A stretch of DNA of 64,000 nt from Obelidium mucronatum (GCA_025765595.1 JAIVFH010000006.1:1-64000), one strand, 5' to 3'. Counted from the stretch's first letter, positions 44,984 through 57,979 are shown. Numbers and translations are program-made. Notes: generated by a model not told the origin, from the letters alone.

Positions 44984-45421
44984 TTATTTTAGATCCCTTG
45001 TCATTGAGAAAATATTGCTTGACAAAAAAAATAAAAAGTATTTCGCATAATAATTATTTGCAAGTCATGTTGTATTATTTGCCAGGCGTTATCAATGTGT
45101 TATCAATGTCAGCATGATCAAAGAAACCCCCGTACAATTAACGAGAAGGACTACGTGTGGAAGATGCACCGTCGGCTTGTGCGGGAACTTAGAAACATCT
45201 GGTAGCGAGTGGCGAATAATAATGCTTGACTAAGAAAAGCGATTATAAGTATTTTTTTTTGGCATTGCTGCTGGAATCATAGATTGGTTCTTCCATCTTT
45301 TGGATATTTAGTGAGCGTGATTTCAAAAGAAAAAAAAAAGGTGTTCATTTTCTTTATTTCAGCTTCTGGTCGAAAAATTGACATGACCCCCTCCCCCTCT
45401 TATACACACGAGTTGTTTTTT
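44984..45421. other. Intergenic between convergent genes
   Basis: 438 bp between the DUF2828 stop and the stop of uS14 copy 2. AT-rich, with an AATAAAAAG signal near 45030. No gene seen. Confidence 0.5.
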
Positions 45422-46214
45422 TTAACGGTACTTGACGAAACCAATGTCAGCAGAGTACTCGCGGAAGCACTGACGGCACAAGTTGAGTCCGTACTTGCGG
45501 ATAAGACCGGCTTGGTGAGCGCAGACACGGCTGGGTATGAAGAAAAGATAACGTCAGTATCCCCATGGTTCCCAAGGTAAACATATAGTTGAGAGGGTGG
45601 CATTGTAACGCAAGAAATAAATGGTACAGTAGATTCCAACCGCTCTAAAAACTATTCCAAACTATGTGAAACTCCCGTGTAAACCTCCAAGATTCCATAT
45701 ACGATAATTCAATTCATCAATGAGAGGCCAGTCCATCATTGCAGGGATGAACTTGCGGAAACTCACCATTGACGTCCTCCCTTGGAGTTGTTCTTTGGGT
45801 GAGAGTTCCAGACAGCAGAGTGAGCCTACACAAAAAGAGAAACGTCCAGTTAGATCCTCTCTCTCTTTTGCATTGCTGAGTATGGTTGTTGGTTGATGAT
45901 GGCTTCACGTTTCACATCATCTCCAATCGTCCTGATTGCCTCCAACACATCAACTTTCTCCAGGTATTGCCCTATCATGGATTCCAGCACTGCAATGAAT
46001 AGATCCAGAGATCGAGAGTCTGATAGATCCGGCAGGATCTCGCCGCAGTTCGCAGAGACAGATGCCCTGCAAGAACAATCAACCCCTCCTCCGATGCATC
46101 CGACAACATGGATCCACAGCCTTTGACGAAAGAAACGGCAATCGATGATGCTCCTGAAGCTCTCTGATGGCTCTGATGGATGGGGATGGGTCTTGGCAAG
46201 CAGGCACACACCAT
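45422..46214 (-). CDS. RPS29: Ribosomal protein uS14 (RPS29), copy 2
   Basis: Exons 46214-46212 (ATG only), 45824-45766 and 45530-45422, introns of 387 and 235 nt, 56 residues. The exons encode the same protein as copy 1. Intron 1 is still readily alignable with copies 1 and 3, including the start GTGTGTGCCTGCTTGCC. Intact; it lies in the same orientation as copy 3, with the SLC25 gene between. Confidence 0.92.
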
Positions 46215-46423
46215 TTTGAAAATTTGTAAAGGGACGTCTAACAACACACACAAACTGGCCCTCGTTCAACCCTTTCTCAACATTCATCCATGATTCTAAA
46301 ACCGTAAACAGTCACTTTATTTCCGTGTACGAATTAGAAATCTATCGTTGAAGAAGTACTGCTACTGCTCCCACAAAACACAAGCCCAAGAATAAGTGTT
46401 TTAAATACCAAACAACAAAAAGG

Positions 46424-46457
<34 letters not shown>

Positions 46458-46514
46458 TACAAAGAAACTAGTGTAGTCCCATGTTTGGAGTTTACTTCCT
46501 CCGATTCTCCAAGT
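46215..46514. other. Intergenic with 28-base A run
   Basis: 300 bp between the uS14 copy 2 start and the SLC25 stop, with an uninterrupted A run at 46427-46454. No gene seen. Confidence 0.5.
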
Positions 46515-47954
46515 TCATCGCCGGCACCACTTCAACACAGCTTCATAAATCAAGAAGTTCATGGCATGAACAGGGAACGACCGCATCAACTGAGCTCCAA
46601 TCCCATGATAGAATCCGCGAATACCCCCACGTTTATACCTTCGGGAAATGAATTCTCGAGCTGATGTATACTTCGGAATCACTTGCAGGGCTTCCTTTTG
46701 CATGACAGATTTGATCTACTCAAAGAATTGAAATTCAGAAATTCCTTCTAAAACGGATCTTGACTTTTCCATAATTCCTTACCAGGTCGATTGGGTATAA
46801 CACTATCCAAGACAATGTTCCGCTTAAACCACCAGCCATCATGTGCACCATTGGCCCAGGAATTTCGTTTTTGGGGGTGAAGAGCACTTTCATAGCTTCA
46901 TAACCACCAAAATACATTCCAGTTCCCGTTGCATCACGAATCAAGTGATAACTATAACCACTGTACAAGCCAAGGAACCCCTTCTGCCGCACGATACGTT
47001 TTCCCCAATCCCATGCGCTTAAATGTTTGTGTTTTGGTGGGGCACTAGTGGCAGACGCAGCCGCTCGCTTTTCCTTCATTTGTGTGATACTGGCAACCGC
47101 GGCACCTTCCCCAAGTCCTCCCGCAGTTCCACTGGCAACCGCTCCAGCACTACTTTCCACCATAGTTTCCAAGGTACTTGAAGTAACAACGGCACTGTGA
47201 CGGACTTTTGTGTCAAGCTGCCGCTGAATCTTGATAAACTCAAGCGGTGCATTGAGAGTGGCAACAATAGATCCCGCACATGATCCAGCAATAATTGAAC
47301 TCCAGATATTTGCACTTGTCGGTGTTTGGAGATTATCCAATCGGTGAACTGCTTCAGGAGACAGATGTGACAGAATCTGGGCTCTTATCGGCGCCCAATC
47401 GATGAGATCCAGCTTTGGCAGAGTGAGTTGTTCCGGGCGGATATGGCTCAACTGCAACGCATCCAAAGTTGCTTGGAGATTTCGCTTGACACCTTCGTCC
47501 GACAGTTCCTCCATCAAGAGTGGTTTGACAGTTGTATACGCAGAGAAAGAGACGGATCGAAGAATGGAAACAGTCAGCAAGATTGGACCCATCCCGCGGA
47601 AGAACCCAACAAGACCACCTGTATCAAATAATTTGATAACGAACTTTTCAGCTTAGACCATTTCTTTCCCCATATGGCATCTTTTCCCTTCTTTGATGAC
47701 GTACCATCCAAGGTATATATCTCCTTAATGCATGCCATATTGGAAGGATATCGGAAGGCCTGCATCCGAGTCTTTATAAGATCGAAAGGGTACCCAGCAA
47801 CAACACTGGCAACAGCAGAACAAGTTGATGCGATAATGACACCATTTGGTCTTGTGAAAGATCGCACTTGATCTGAATCAAGTGTCCTTTTGACAAATGC
47901 CACGGTCTCGGAGACTTGCGGCGGTAGAGACGAGCTGGGTGTGTTTGACGTCAT
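46515..47954 (-). CDS. Mitochondrial carrier family (SLC25) protein
   Basis: Three spliced exons carry the three carrier repeats. Repeat 1 has AGYPFDLIKTRMQAF (PxDxxKxR), repeat 2 a degenerate NAPLEFIKIQRQL, repeat 3 YPIDLIKSVMQ across the last intron. An unusually long insert (about 80 residues, Ser/Ala-rich) lies in repeat 2 and another helical insert between repeats 1 and 2. It ends LKWCRR. It is an inner-membrane transporter; the substrate cannot be told. The third-repeat residues suggest the carnitine/amino-acid branch at best. Confidence 0.85.
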
Positions 47955-48166
47955 TCTTTTTTTCTTTTTTAAGATTTGTTTCCACTCTTATCAGCAAAGA
48001 GGATAAGAAACACGTGGAGTAGAAAATCATTTGCTTTCTCCTCCCCCCAAACTTCAACAGATATAATCAGTGTTGATCAAATCCTGGGGTTTTATTTTTT
48101 ATTTGGCCCTGTTAACTCAATTCCAAACGGCCTTGCCTCATCAATAAAAAAAAGGCAATCATTTTC

Positions 48167-48956
48167 TTAACGGTACTTGACGAAACCAATGTCAGCAGAG
48201 TACTCGCGGAAGCATTGACGGCACAAGTTGAGTCCGTACTTGCGGATGAGACCGGCTTGGTGAGCGCAGACACGGCTGGTCAGAAGAAAGGATAACGTTA
48301 GACATATCTCCCCCAATTGAGCGGTGGAATTGTATCGTAAGGAAATAAAACCGCTAGCCGTTTTACAATAGATTCCAAAACGATGTCAATCTCCCGTGTA
48401 AGCCTCCATGATTGCATATCCGAACAGTTCCAAGATTCCATATACGATAATTCCGTTTCATAGAGAGCACAGTGCATCATTGTGGGGATGCTTCCGGACA
48501 CTCACCATTGACGTCCTCCCTTGGAGTTGTTCTTTGGGTGAGAGTTCCAGACAGCAGAGTGAGCCTACACAAAAAGAGAAATGTCCAGTTAGATCCTCTT
48601 TTCTTTTGTAGAACTGAGTGTGGTGGTAGGTTGATGATGGCTTCACGTTTCACTTAATCTCCAGTCGTCCTGATTGCCTCCAACAGAGAAACTTCCTCCA
48701 GGTATTGCCCTATCATGGATTCCAGCATCACGATGAATAGATCCAGAGATCGAGAATCTGACAGATCTGGCAAGCTCTCGCCGCAGTTCGCAGAGAGAGA
48801 TGCCTGCGCAGCAACTATCAACCCCTCCTCCACCGATACATCCGGCAACGTGGATCCACAGCCTTTGACGAAAGAAACGATAATCGATGATGCTCCTGAG
48901 GCTCTCTGATGGCTCTGATGGATGGGGATGGGTCTCGGCAAGCAGGCACACACCAT
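48167..48956 (-). CDS. RPS29: Ribosomal protein uS14 (RPS29), copy 3
   Basis: Exons 48956-48954 (ATG only), 48564-48506 and 48275-48167, introns of 389 and 230 nt. Encodes the same 56-residue protein. Intron 1 shares long blocks with copies 1 and 2. Confidence 0.92.
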
Positions 48957-49105
48957 TTTGAAAATTTGTAAAGGGACTGTCAACAACGTGTTCGACCTCG
49001 CCTTTCTATGATACGTCAATGTACCTTGATTCTAATAATAACAGGGATTTACTTGAGTCTGTTTGACTCTTTGATAATACATACTGGTCACTAAAGATAA
49101 AGAAA

Positions 49106-52100
49106 TCATAACCAATCGTCTGACTTTGGAGTCACTGGACTTCTCCCACCACCGAAACTAAACCAACTCATGCTCCTCTTGGGACTCAATGCCTTTTCTT
49201 TTTCTTTCGCAATAGTAACCATCGCCTCCGCTTTTCTGTAGTCCACCTCCTCTTTCTGCTTCTTCATTTCCTCGTATTCCTCCTCAATCGTCTTTTTGAT
49301 GGGCAAGTCAACAACAATTTTGGCCAGAGCAACACCTTTCCCGTTCGCAGCAGGAGCCACACTTTTCTCACTCGCCACAATCAAGACTTCCTCAGTCTCA
49401 TCACCACCATCTTCCCCCTTCTTGCCACTGCCCTCATCGGAACCCCTGTAATCATCAAAATCTTCACGATCCACACTAAACCCAACATACTTTAAAATCT
49501 TTGGCATGGCCGCACGATACTCTAAATGGCCACCCTTCAAAACCCCATCCAAACAAACGTTTTCAACGCCAGGTACACCCTTGACAGGATTCAAGCCACA
49601 AACGTCGCTGAAAAGCGCACTGGACGCCCGGTATAGAATACTAAGAACCCAATCATTGTTCATGTATCCATTCACAAGTCTTCCCGATACCACGCTTGCG
49701 ATGGCACGCCATTCCTTTTGGGTGGCCATGACGGGACACCCAAATAGGTAGGCTTCTTCAACGAGGCCGAATGCGGCTTCGCCTCTTGACGCGAGCTCTA
49801 GGAGGCAGTAGTATATGACACGGGCGCCGAGGGAGTAGCCAATTAGTGTTACGGGTCGGTTTCCTTGGACGCGAGAAAGGAGGGTATCAGCAAGAATCTA
49901 GTTGTTGTTGTTGTTTTTGGTTTTTGTTTTGTATCAGCAAAATATTGGTTGAGAAAAAAAAAGATCATATACGCAACTCTTCCGGCCTTCTTTGCTTTTG
50001 TAAGACCATTTCCCCATGGATTATCGACCATATAAGTCAATTTCATCAACCACATGGGTGTAGTCAATCCAGCCATGAGCACTGGAAGCAAAAAGTATTG
50101 AATTCCTTGGTTCACGACAAACGATGTGACTTCGGCTTTGAGTAACTTGACTGCATGGCCCAGTTCAACAAGATCCCTGGTTTCCCAAACAAGAGCGTAT
50201 TGTTCGCCGTGGATTCCTGGCGTCAGAGTTGAAAATGGGAGGGTAAAATCATTTTTGGAGTCTTGGGCGCCAACCCAGCCAGCAATTGTAATCAAAACAC
50301 TGCTTTTGGGGGCTGGTTTGACGTCTTCATCTTCTTCAGCAATGGACGTGGCGCTTGACGATACACTGACTTCAGACGCAACACTGAGGACGGAGCCACG
50401 TCTCTGACGGTTTGCCGTGTGAGGTTGCAGGTGCGTGCCCGACATGACAAACCCAGCTTGGTCAGTTGAAGCCGGGAGTAAATTCAACGTTCCAGGCGTC
50501 ACAATAGGGCTCTCTGCTGCCGCCGCCACCGCCTTCTTTTTTTTCTTTTCTTCAAGCTTCTTTTTTCGTTTCTCCTCCTTGCTCCACTTTTTGCCACCCT
50601 TTCGAATTTCAAGCATGGCATCCTCAAGTCCAATGAATTCAAATTCGCTGATTCCTTTTGTTCGCTTCAGCATTTTGTATCCAGCGAGGCCTCCACCGAT
50701 TGAAGCCCCCCCTCCAGTAATGAGAGCAATTCCTGTGGTCCCACCCATGATGACCGAGATACCCGCCGTTGTAGCACCCGCTCCGATACTACCGCCAACT
50801 GTTGTAACAGCCGCGGTGATTCCGCTAGCAATCAGCGGTGCAGCAAGTCCTGCCGTAACTCCAATCAAAGCGCCGCCGGCTGTTTGATTCATGATGTATC
50901 GTATCAGATTGACAAAAGAGTGAGAAAAAAAATTAAAAAATAAAATAAAAGAATTACTCACCAAGCGTAGCCAAACCGGCATATAGCCATCGAGATTGAG
51001 AGTCCTTCAAGTTTCTGTCAGCAACAGTTTTGCTGTCTTCACCCTTAACCAGGGTCAAGGACGAAGAAGAGCCGTTCTTGAGAGCGGCATCGTATTCCTC
51101 TTTGAGTTTTAATTGCTCTGCAATAGCAGCCTCCAAGGCCGATACTTGCCACCAATCAATCAGCAAATAACGAGCAACCGAGCGCAGAAGCGTACGCGAT
51201 CGGGAGTCATACAGGCCTTCGCAAACGCATACAATATAAAGATGCGAGAGAACGGTGAATCGAATGTCCTTGTAATCCGACACGGCGCTTGACGCTTGCT
51301 CGCCAGCGGCAGCCCTTTTGTCAGCTTTTGCTTGGGCACGGGCGAGCGCCTTTTCCGAGTCTTGGATTAAAGAGCGGGCCAGATCTTGCGGAAGCACGCC
51401 GTGCAGGGCGAGATTGTGGATCATTTTCTGTCTGTTTTTTTTTAATTGTTGTTGAACAAGTTTTAGCCAAGTGACAAACAAACAAGCCCAAAAAAACAAA
51501 ACGGAAGCACTCAACTCGCTCTCGGACACAGCGGCGAATTGAAAGAGCCTCGCCTGCAGCCGCTCGGCCCAGTCGTCGAAGCCGGCCAGCTGGGCGGCGC
51601 CGACGATGGTGACGGCCATCAGGCGCAGACGCGCGCGCTGCACGAGCAGCACGACCAGGCCGGCGTACGCCATCTTCAGCGGCGCCTGCGCGTCGCCAAA
51701 CAGCGGCTGCGACTGCGTCAGCCCCGCCGCGAACAGCGCCGCCGGCCGCCCCGAGCGCCGCTGCGAGCGCGCGGCGGCGGCGGCCGCGCCCGCGTCGGCG
51801 GCGACGAACGCCTCTCTGGCGGGCGCGTCCCTGGCGCCGGCGTCGGCGGCGGCCGCGGCGTCCGTGCCGAAGAACCAGCTGCCCGTGCGCCGCAGCCCGC
51901 TGCTCTTCGGCGCTGCTGCCGCTCCCGCTGCCGCCGCCGCCGCCTCGTCGTCGCTCGAGTCGCGCCACCGGTCGTAGCCGAGCACCGGCCCGCCGAACCC
52001 GCCGAGCCCCGTCCGCGGCGTGTCGTCAGGTCCGTCAGACAGCCCGCCCGACATGGGGCTCGTGACCGTCCCAGTTGGACTCGCCACTGTCTGTGCACTG

Positions 52101-52195
52101 GCGATCTCGGTACCGCCACCAATCACGACCCGCGGATTCGTTTGCGCCAGTCGCAGCTGGTCATGCACTTGGTGGTGGGTCGACAGAAACGCCAT
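49106..52195 (-). CDS. TMCO4/DUF726-type membrane alpha/beta-hydrolase-like protein
   Basis: Start at 52195 (MAFLSTHHQVHDQLRLAQ). The first coding part (52060-51540) is GC-rich and Ala/Gly-rich, with hydrophobic helices (YAGLVVLLVQRARLRLMAV). The middle has the DUF726 glycine-rich membrane segment (GGALIGVTAGLAAPLIASGI and following) and a Lys-rich stretch. The hydrolase-like part has LITIAGWVG, LVWETRDLVELG, the GxSxG nucleophile elbow IGYSLGAR and LFGCPV. The C-terminus is charged. Family members are integral membrane proteins of unknown function, with a mitochondrial or endomembrane location reported in yeast. Several introns; exon borders approximate. Confidence 0.85.
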
Positions 52196-52400
52196 GCGTT
52201 TTTTTTTTTTTTTTTGTGTTATTTCCTGAGCGGCGAAATGGGGTTGGTTCCGAAAATTGAGTTCTTTCGCCTTGGAATGCTCAACAGGCTGTTCGGCAAA
52301 AAAGTGAATTTCATCAACCGCAGAAATCAATTTAAGCAATAGTAGGAAATAGGTTGCCCCCGCCATTGTTCTTTTTTGATACAAAATAAATTCATATCAT
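52196..52400. promoter_or_regulatory. Divergent intergenic region
   Basis: 205 bp between the DUF726 start and the gene at 52401, with a 16-base T run just upstream of the DUF726 ATG (A-rich leader on that strand). Confidence 0.5.
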
Positions 52401-54704
52401 ATGACCACAAACTACGAAGCAAGCTCGGCTCCCACCAGCACGCCTCCATCTCCAAAAACCCCACGCTCAACGCCATTCCATGATTTACGGAAGCGTCTCT
52501 CGGGCCAGTTTCAACACCATCAGAAAACCGTTGCTACCCGCGTTGAAGACGAAACCAACTTTTTTTTCCCACCGCAGGTACTACCAAAAAAACAAAAAAA
52601 AAAAACAAAGAAAATCCAAAGCCTTTTTTATGTCGTGTTTGTGGTTTTCAAAAGCGCGGCAGCCGGATGGCAAAGAGCTCTTGATGATTGAAACGGAACA
52701 ATGGTCACTAAAATTTCTCATCCCCCTACACACACACATCCCCTCCCACCCTCACAACCTACAAAAGGTTTCCGAAGATCCTTCCGCAGATATAGACGCG
52801 CTTACAGTTATAGGAGGTCGAGAAGCGGGAATCCCTCAACACATTGAACGATGGTTAATTGCCAAAGAAAAAGCCGCCGACGTCCATGTCGCAGAAGGAA
52901 ACTATGACGTTGACAACATGATTGAAATCGGGGACCAAATTATTCGACGCAGAAAAAAGGGATTCGACGTTGCAGATATGATGGGCGTTGGAACACTGCA
53001 TGGAGAACAAGACGAAACGACTGGAAGTCTTTATAACACTCAAGATCAGAATGGAGCGAGTCGCGCTCGTATTTTGGGTGGAGCGTCGCCCTCTGGACAT
53101 GGGCTTGCGACACCATTGAAAAGGACAAGCAGTTTTCCACCGCCAGGATTCCTTTCCAAGGACTTGTCACCGACAAGCAGGCATAATAGATCAAAAATGA
53201 CTATTCATATGGTTCCTTTGCATGGCGATGGAAATGGTGGGGACGGGACGGATGAAGATGAAAGCGCTGGATATCTGCTTCTTGCGATGGGAAGTACCAA
53301 AGACATTGATCAATTAATGGATAGTGAACCAGCTGCAGAGGCAGTCATTCGTGGACTTGATACCGATAAACAACGCGAGCGTGTGAAAGACGTACTCCAA
53401 GATGTGCAGGAGCACATTACGAATGCAGCCCACGTCAAGAGAATGTCGATACACCCAAAAGTCGATGTCGATCAATTAATCATGAATGGAGAAGAGCACG
53501 AATTAGCTGATCTTGACGGAGCCAAGAGTCCAAAGTCCCCAAAGACATTGATATCGAGAGCAAATTCCATCTTTCGATCCACCAAAAGTCTCCATAAGCT
53601 ATCGCAGCAAAATCTGACCAAACCGAAAATGGCATCCGCCACGACTGAGGATGTTGATGAAATGAATGCCGTTTATTATCCAGTTGAGTCTCGCCCCCCC
53701 TCTCCACCTCAGCCTTTTTCTTCACAAATTGTTTAAATTGATCACAAAATTTCTTCAAATTTGATTCAAATCAGTGGACGGTCGAAGGAGACGCTGCCAA
53801 GGATTTGACAACACTTCTCGAATTCGCTGACAAATTACAAAGAGATCGTCAACTCCTTCACGAGCCCGTCCCAATTCACCAAGTCTCACGTCACGATATC
53901 GACACGGTAGTTCTTGTTGGATCCCAAGAAAATCTTGCCCCCCTACCTGAAGTATCCAAATCAATGCTAGCTCCCCCATTCAATACCCCGAACCAAGAAG
54001 TTCAAGCCAAACTGGGTGGAAGCAGCAGTGGAATCAAAAAACAAGTACCAACAACAACAGAAGCCGCCGCCGCTGCAGCAGCTGCCGCCAGCAAAAGCGC
54101 AGCCTCGATTGCGGGTATCCACAAAAGTGCACCACAAATCCATAAAACAGTCGACTTTATTCTTCCCGAAAAAAGCGGCGGGGCACTGTTATCCTTGAGC
54201 GAGGCGTCCATTCCCACAAGCATAACAAGCACCAACAATAACCCGAAACAGAAGCGCGATATTGACTTTTTCTTCAATATGGCAGACGAAAAGATTGCAG
54301 CAATCAAGAAGGCATCGGACGTGGATGATACCCAACATAAGAAGCGTGATTTCACGGAACTTGTGAATATGGCGGATTCTGTGTTGGAACTGAATGAAAA
54401 GCAGGTTCTCAAAGGAGGTGGGGGGAGAAGTAAAAGTATCACTGTGATGGGACCTTCTATGAACCGTCTCAGTGTTCGGTTGAGTACAGCTAGACCAACT
54501 GTTGGATCTGGAAGAGAAAGCTCTAGTATCCGAGAAATTACAAACAGAAGTGTAATGAGAGCGTTTAGTGATAATAACGTCTATGTGTTGGATCGTGAAA
54601 AGATTGCTTTCGAGCCATCTAAAAATGCTGCGTATGTGAAGGAGGTTGATGTGCATGCCATTGATGTGGACGGCATGTTTGGAATTGCAAACATTGCCGC
54701 TTGA
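52401..54704 (+). CDS. Unrecognised large low-complexity protein
   Basis: The first exon encodes MTTNYEASSAPTSTPPSPKT. An intron ends near 52768, and a second (about 53680-53774) joins NAVYYP to WTVEGDAKDLTTLLEF. The product is about 680 residues, rich in Ser, Asp and Lys. Two related short motifs recur, DIDFFFNMADEKIAAIKKA and KRDFTELVNMADSVLELNE, separated by 20 residues, which looks like an internal duplication. SPK/SPKSPKT sites suggest phosphorylation. I recognise no family; a lineage-specific regulatory or scaffold protein is possible. Confidence 0.65.
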
Positions 54705-54813
54705 TCTTTAAATATTTGAATTAAAAAACTCTTTCTTGGGCTCTCTCTCTATTTTTCTAATATCTTTATCTCTCTTTCGATTTTTTTTTTTTCCAAAGAA
54801 TGCTTTTGTAACA

Positions 54814-55528
54814 ATGGGCCAAGGGGAGAGCCGTCCACAACACAGCCATCCGGCGCAACAAAAAGATACGCGCAATTTGAGGCAGCAATCAAGCCGCCAA
54901 ATTGCTCGTAGTAATTCTCATCGTGTGCAAAAGTCATCGCAAGCTCTACTTTTAACATCGTCATCATCAGAGGTGCCCCACCAGCGAAGTTCCAAGACCC
55001 GCACATCCCAGCGAAACAACAATACCAAGCAGCAATACTCGCACTCGGTTCTTGATTTTCCTATGGAATCTGCAGAATTCTCAACAAAACGCGAAACATT
55101 GGAATCACAAACGTCTGAATCAGCAAATCAGCAAAAGCTACAGCAACGCAAAAAGAAGGCATCCAGGAAGCAGATCGAAGCTGAAGAAGCTAATGAGGTT
55201 TTTTTGCGATCAAGTTTTTTTTTTTTGCCCCCAAGATGATTCTTCAAACGCTTGCTTTCAAAAACAAGAAACTGACTCGCCGCTTTTCCCCCCCAAAAAA
55301 AAGATGAACAGCAGCATCGCGCGTTTCGACAAGACCAAGTTTGTACAGGCCAACAAGGAAGCGAATAAAGACCAAACCACCACTGTGCACCAAGCATCCG
55401 AGTTCTTTGAAGACCAGATGGCAGCCAAATCAAGTAGCCAACAGCCGATTCCCGATCGCGAACTGAGTTTCCAGTTTCTGGACGACGCAGATGTATCACT
55501 GATGAACGAGATTGTTTTAAGTGTTTGA
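54814..55528 (+). CDS. Unrecognised protein with N-myristoylation signal
   Basis: It starts MGQGESRP, a good N-myristoylation context. A Gln/Ser/Arg-rich disordered region follows. A donor after EEANE (about 55197) splices to MNSSIARFDKTKFVQANK (about 55304), and the frame ends LMNEIVLSV at 55528. Membrane attachment through myristate plus the basic Ser-rich N-terminus is likely. It vaguely resembles small lipid-anchored lysosomal adaptors, but I find no firm match. The leader upstream has T runs. Confidence 0.5.
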
Positions 55529-55614
55529 ATGAAATCCTTGGTACCGTCAAACTTCCAATTTTTTGATTATTTTTTTTTATTCAAACGTTCAAAAAAAAAA
55601 AAAAAAAAAAAAAC

Positions 55615-57781
55615 ATGTCGCGCGCCCGGAGTTCAACCCGCGGACGCGCCACTGGCGGGCGTTCGAGAAGCGCAAGCGATATTGCGCGATGTGGTGCGTT
55701 CCTTGGCCAGACTTTTGTCTTCCCGCACAACACCACAGATCTCCAATCTCCCCACACAAACCTCCCACCACCTCCATCCACCACCACCAATCCAACAACA
55801 ATGCTATGCTGATGATCAACTAACTCGTCTTCCTATTTCCTTGCGCTTCAGCCCGGGACGATTGGCAGTACACTTATGCGGACGAAATCAAACCATCGCT
55901 CGAGTTTCTGTATAGACCACACACTATCACTGCAGTACGTAGCGCGTGGGAGAGGAAGAAGAGAAACACAGCTCGATCTTAAACGCCTTCTCTTCTTCTT
56001 TTTAGCTTGTTTTTTTATTGGCGGGTCTCGTTTACTATGCCCTCTTTCTCACTGGCACTGATGTTGTTTCAAACACCAAAATGTGAGTTGCGACGGAGTT
56101 TTTGTTGGTTAATTTTTTTTTTTTTTGGGTCAAGGGAGGGGAAACTGATTTTTTTTTTTTCCTCAGGGGAATTGCTGGATGTTTTGGAGTCATTATCTTG
56201 ACTGGATTGCTTGAATTCAAGGATGGACCTTTTATTCGAGTAAGAAAGCAAAAAAAAAAAAAAAAAACAAGAAAGAAAAGAAAAGGATTGAGAACCACTC
56301 GCTCTTACAAACAACAACATTTTCTCCAGCCACATCCTGCGTTTTGGAGAGTCGTTTTAGCCGTCAGTGTATTTTACCAGTTGGTTCTCGTTATTCTCCT
56401 GTTTCAGGTAATCCCGCGTTCTTGGGAATGGAGCACCCCTGCGCCGAAATACTTAAAAACTCGTTGCTAGGATAAATCTACTGCGCGCCACTTGATGACT
56501 TACTTGGATCCATCTTTAGGAGTGGAGCTGCCTGAAAAGAACTATGCAGGAGATTGTTCTCTTACTTGGGAAACTATTTGGGTGAGTGCCCAAGAGTTCT
56601 AATTGTTATAAAACTTTGTTCTTATTTTTTTCTTAAAAAAAAAAAAGGACCAAATGGATGTTTTTGTTTTGGCCCACACATTTGGGTGGTACGCCAAGTC
56701 CATGGTTCTACGTGATCCGTATATTTGTTGGATTTTGTCAATCATGTTTGAGTTTTTGGAATACTCTTTGGAACACCAATTACCAAACTTTGCGGAATGT
56801 TGGTGGGATCATGTAAGTCAATTCACGGGGCTGGTTGTGTTTGGAACATATGTGTTTTGATTTAGTTTTTTTTTTTTTTTCTTTTCTACTAGTGGATTCT
56901 GGATGTTCTTATTACCAACTGGCTTGGTATTTACTTGGGCATGAAGACATGTGAATATTTTGCCATGAAGGTGTGTTTTAAAATTCTTGTGTGTGGGTGA
57001 TTAGTACACTTCGTAACAATGCTAACCAAAAAATCAGACATACTCTTGGCGCAGTGTCAACCAGATTCCATCATACCAAGGAAAGCTTCAACGCGGAATC
57101 GAACAGTTTACTCCCCACAGCTGGACTTCATTTGACTGGGGTCCGTCAAAGTCATTTAGAAACTACATTGCAGTTCTTGCACTTATGGCGTTTGTATGTT
57201 TTTTTTTTTTGTTGTCTTTCCAAAAAAAAAAAAAAAAAACTTCCCAAAAGTCTCATTCAACGCACTTGTCCTTAGGAACTCCAAATTGAATTGAACGCAT
57301 TTTACTTGAAAGCATTGTTGTGGATCCCCCCACCCCACTTTATCAATATCACTCGATTGATTGTCATGTTCTTTTTCTGTATGCCTGCCACACGTGAAGT
57401 CTATCAATACCTGTCCGACCCGTATGTTATATTTATTACCTAAAAAAGTCTTTCTTCTGATGCCAATTTTTTTTGTACATGTATATATATCTCAGACGCT
57501 GCAAACGTCTTGGATACCATGCGTGGATGCTTGTTGCAAACGTGTTCACTGAAACTTTTATTTGCATCAAATTTGGACGTGGAGAATTCACTGAACCATT
57601 CCCTGCAAAAGTAATCACCTTTTGGAGTGTATTGGCTGCATTCTTGATTGGATATGCTGTGATTCAGTTTGTGATGAGAAAGCGCTGGGGATGGTTTGGT
57701 GGAATGGGGGAGGAAGAAGAGGTTGTCAAGAAGGCTATTCGAACTCCTTCGGCAGCTAGACGGAAGAAGAAGGCTGTGTAA
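55615..57781 (+). CDS. Phosphatidylserine synthase, PSS1/PTDSS family
   Basis: About ten short exons. Exon 1 encodes a basic [15 protein letters not shown] leader. Then [20 protein letters not shown] helices ([34 protein letters not shown]), the family-defining [22 protein letters not shown] and [34 protein letters not shown], and [14 protein letters not shown] later helices. The end is Lys-rich (ARRKKKAV), a candidate ER retention signal. This enzyme makes PS by base exchange with PC or PE in the ER. Yeasts mostly use the unrelated CDP-DAG route, so its presence bears on the lineage. Homopolymer runs interrupt several introns. Confidence 0.9.
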
Positions 57782-57979
57782 CAACCCTTTTTTGGACGCG
57801 GGCAGGGGTGTAGCGAGATGTTGATGGGGTTGTTGGGTTCTTTTGGGGGGTTCATTTGTTTCAAAAAAAAAAAAACAACAAAGACTGATTCTTTTATCAC
57901 ACACACATTGACGTTGCTATATATTTGGATGATATCCCAAAGCTCATTTCCTCATTCACCACCACCCACCCACCACAAA

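Noticed and set aside
46427..46454. A run as the tail of a retroposed gene
   Set aside because: Neighbouring uS14 copies retain introns and no target-site duplication is visible.
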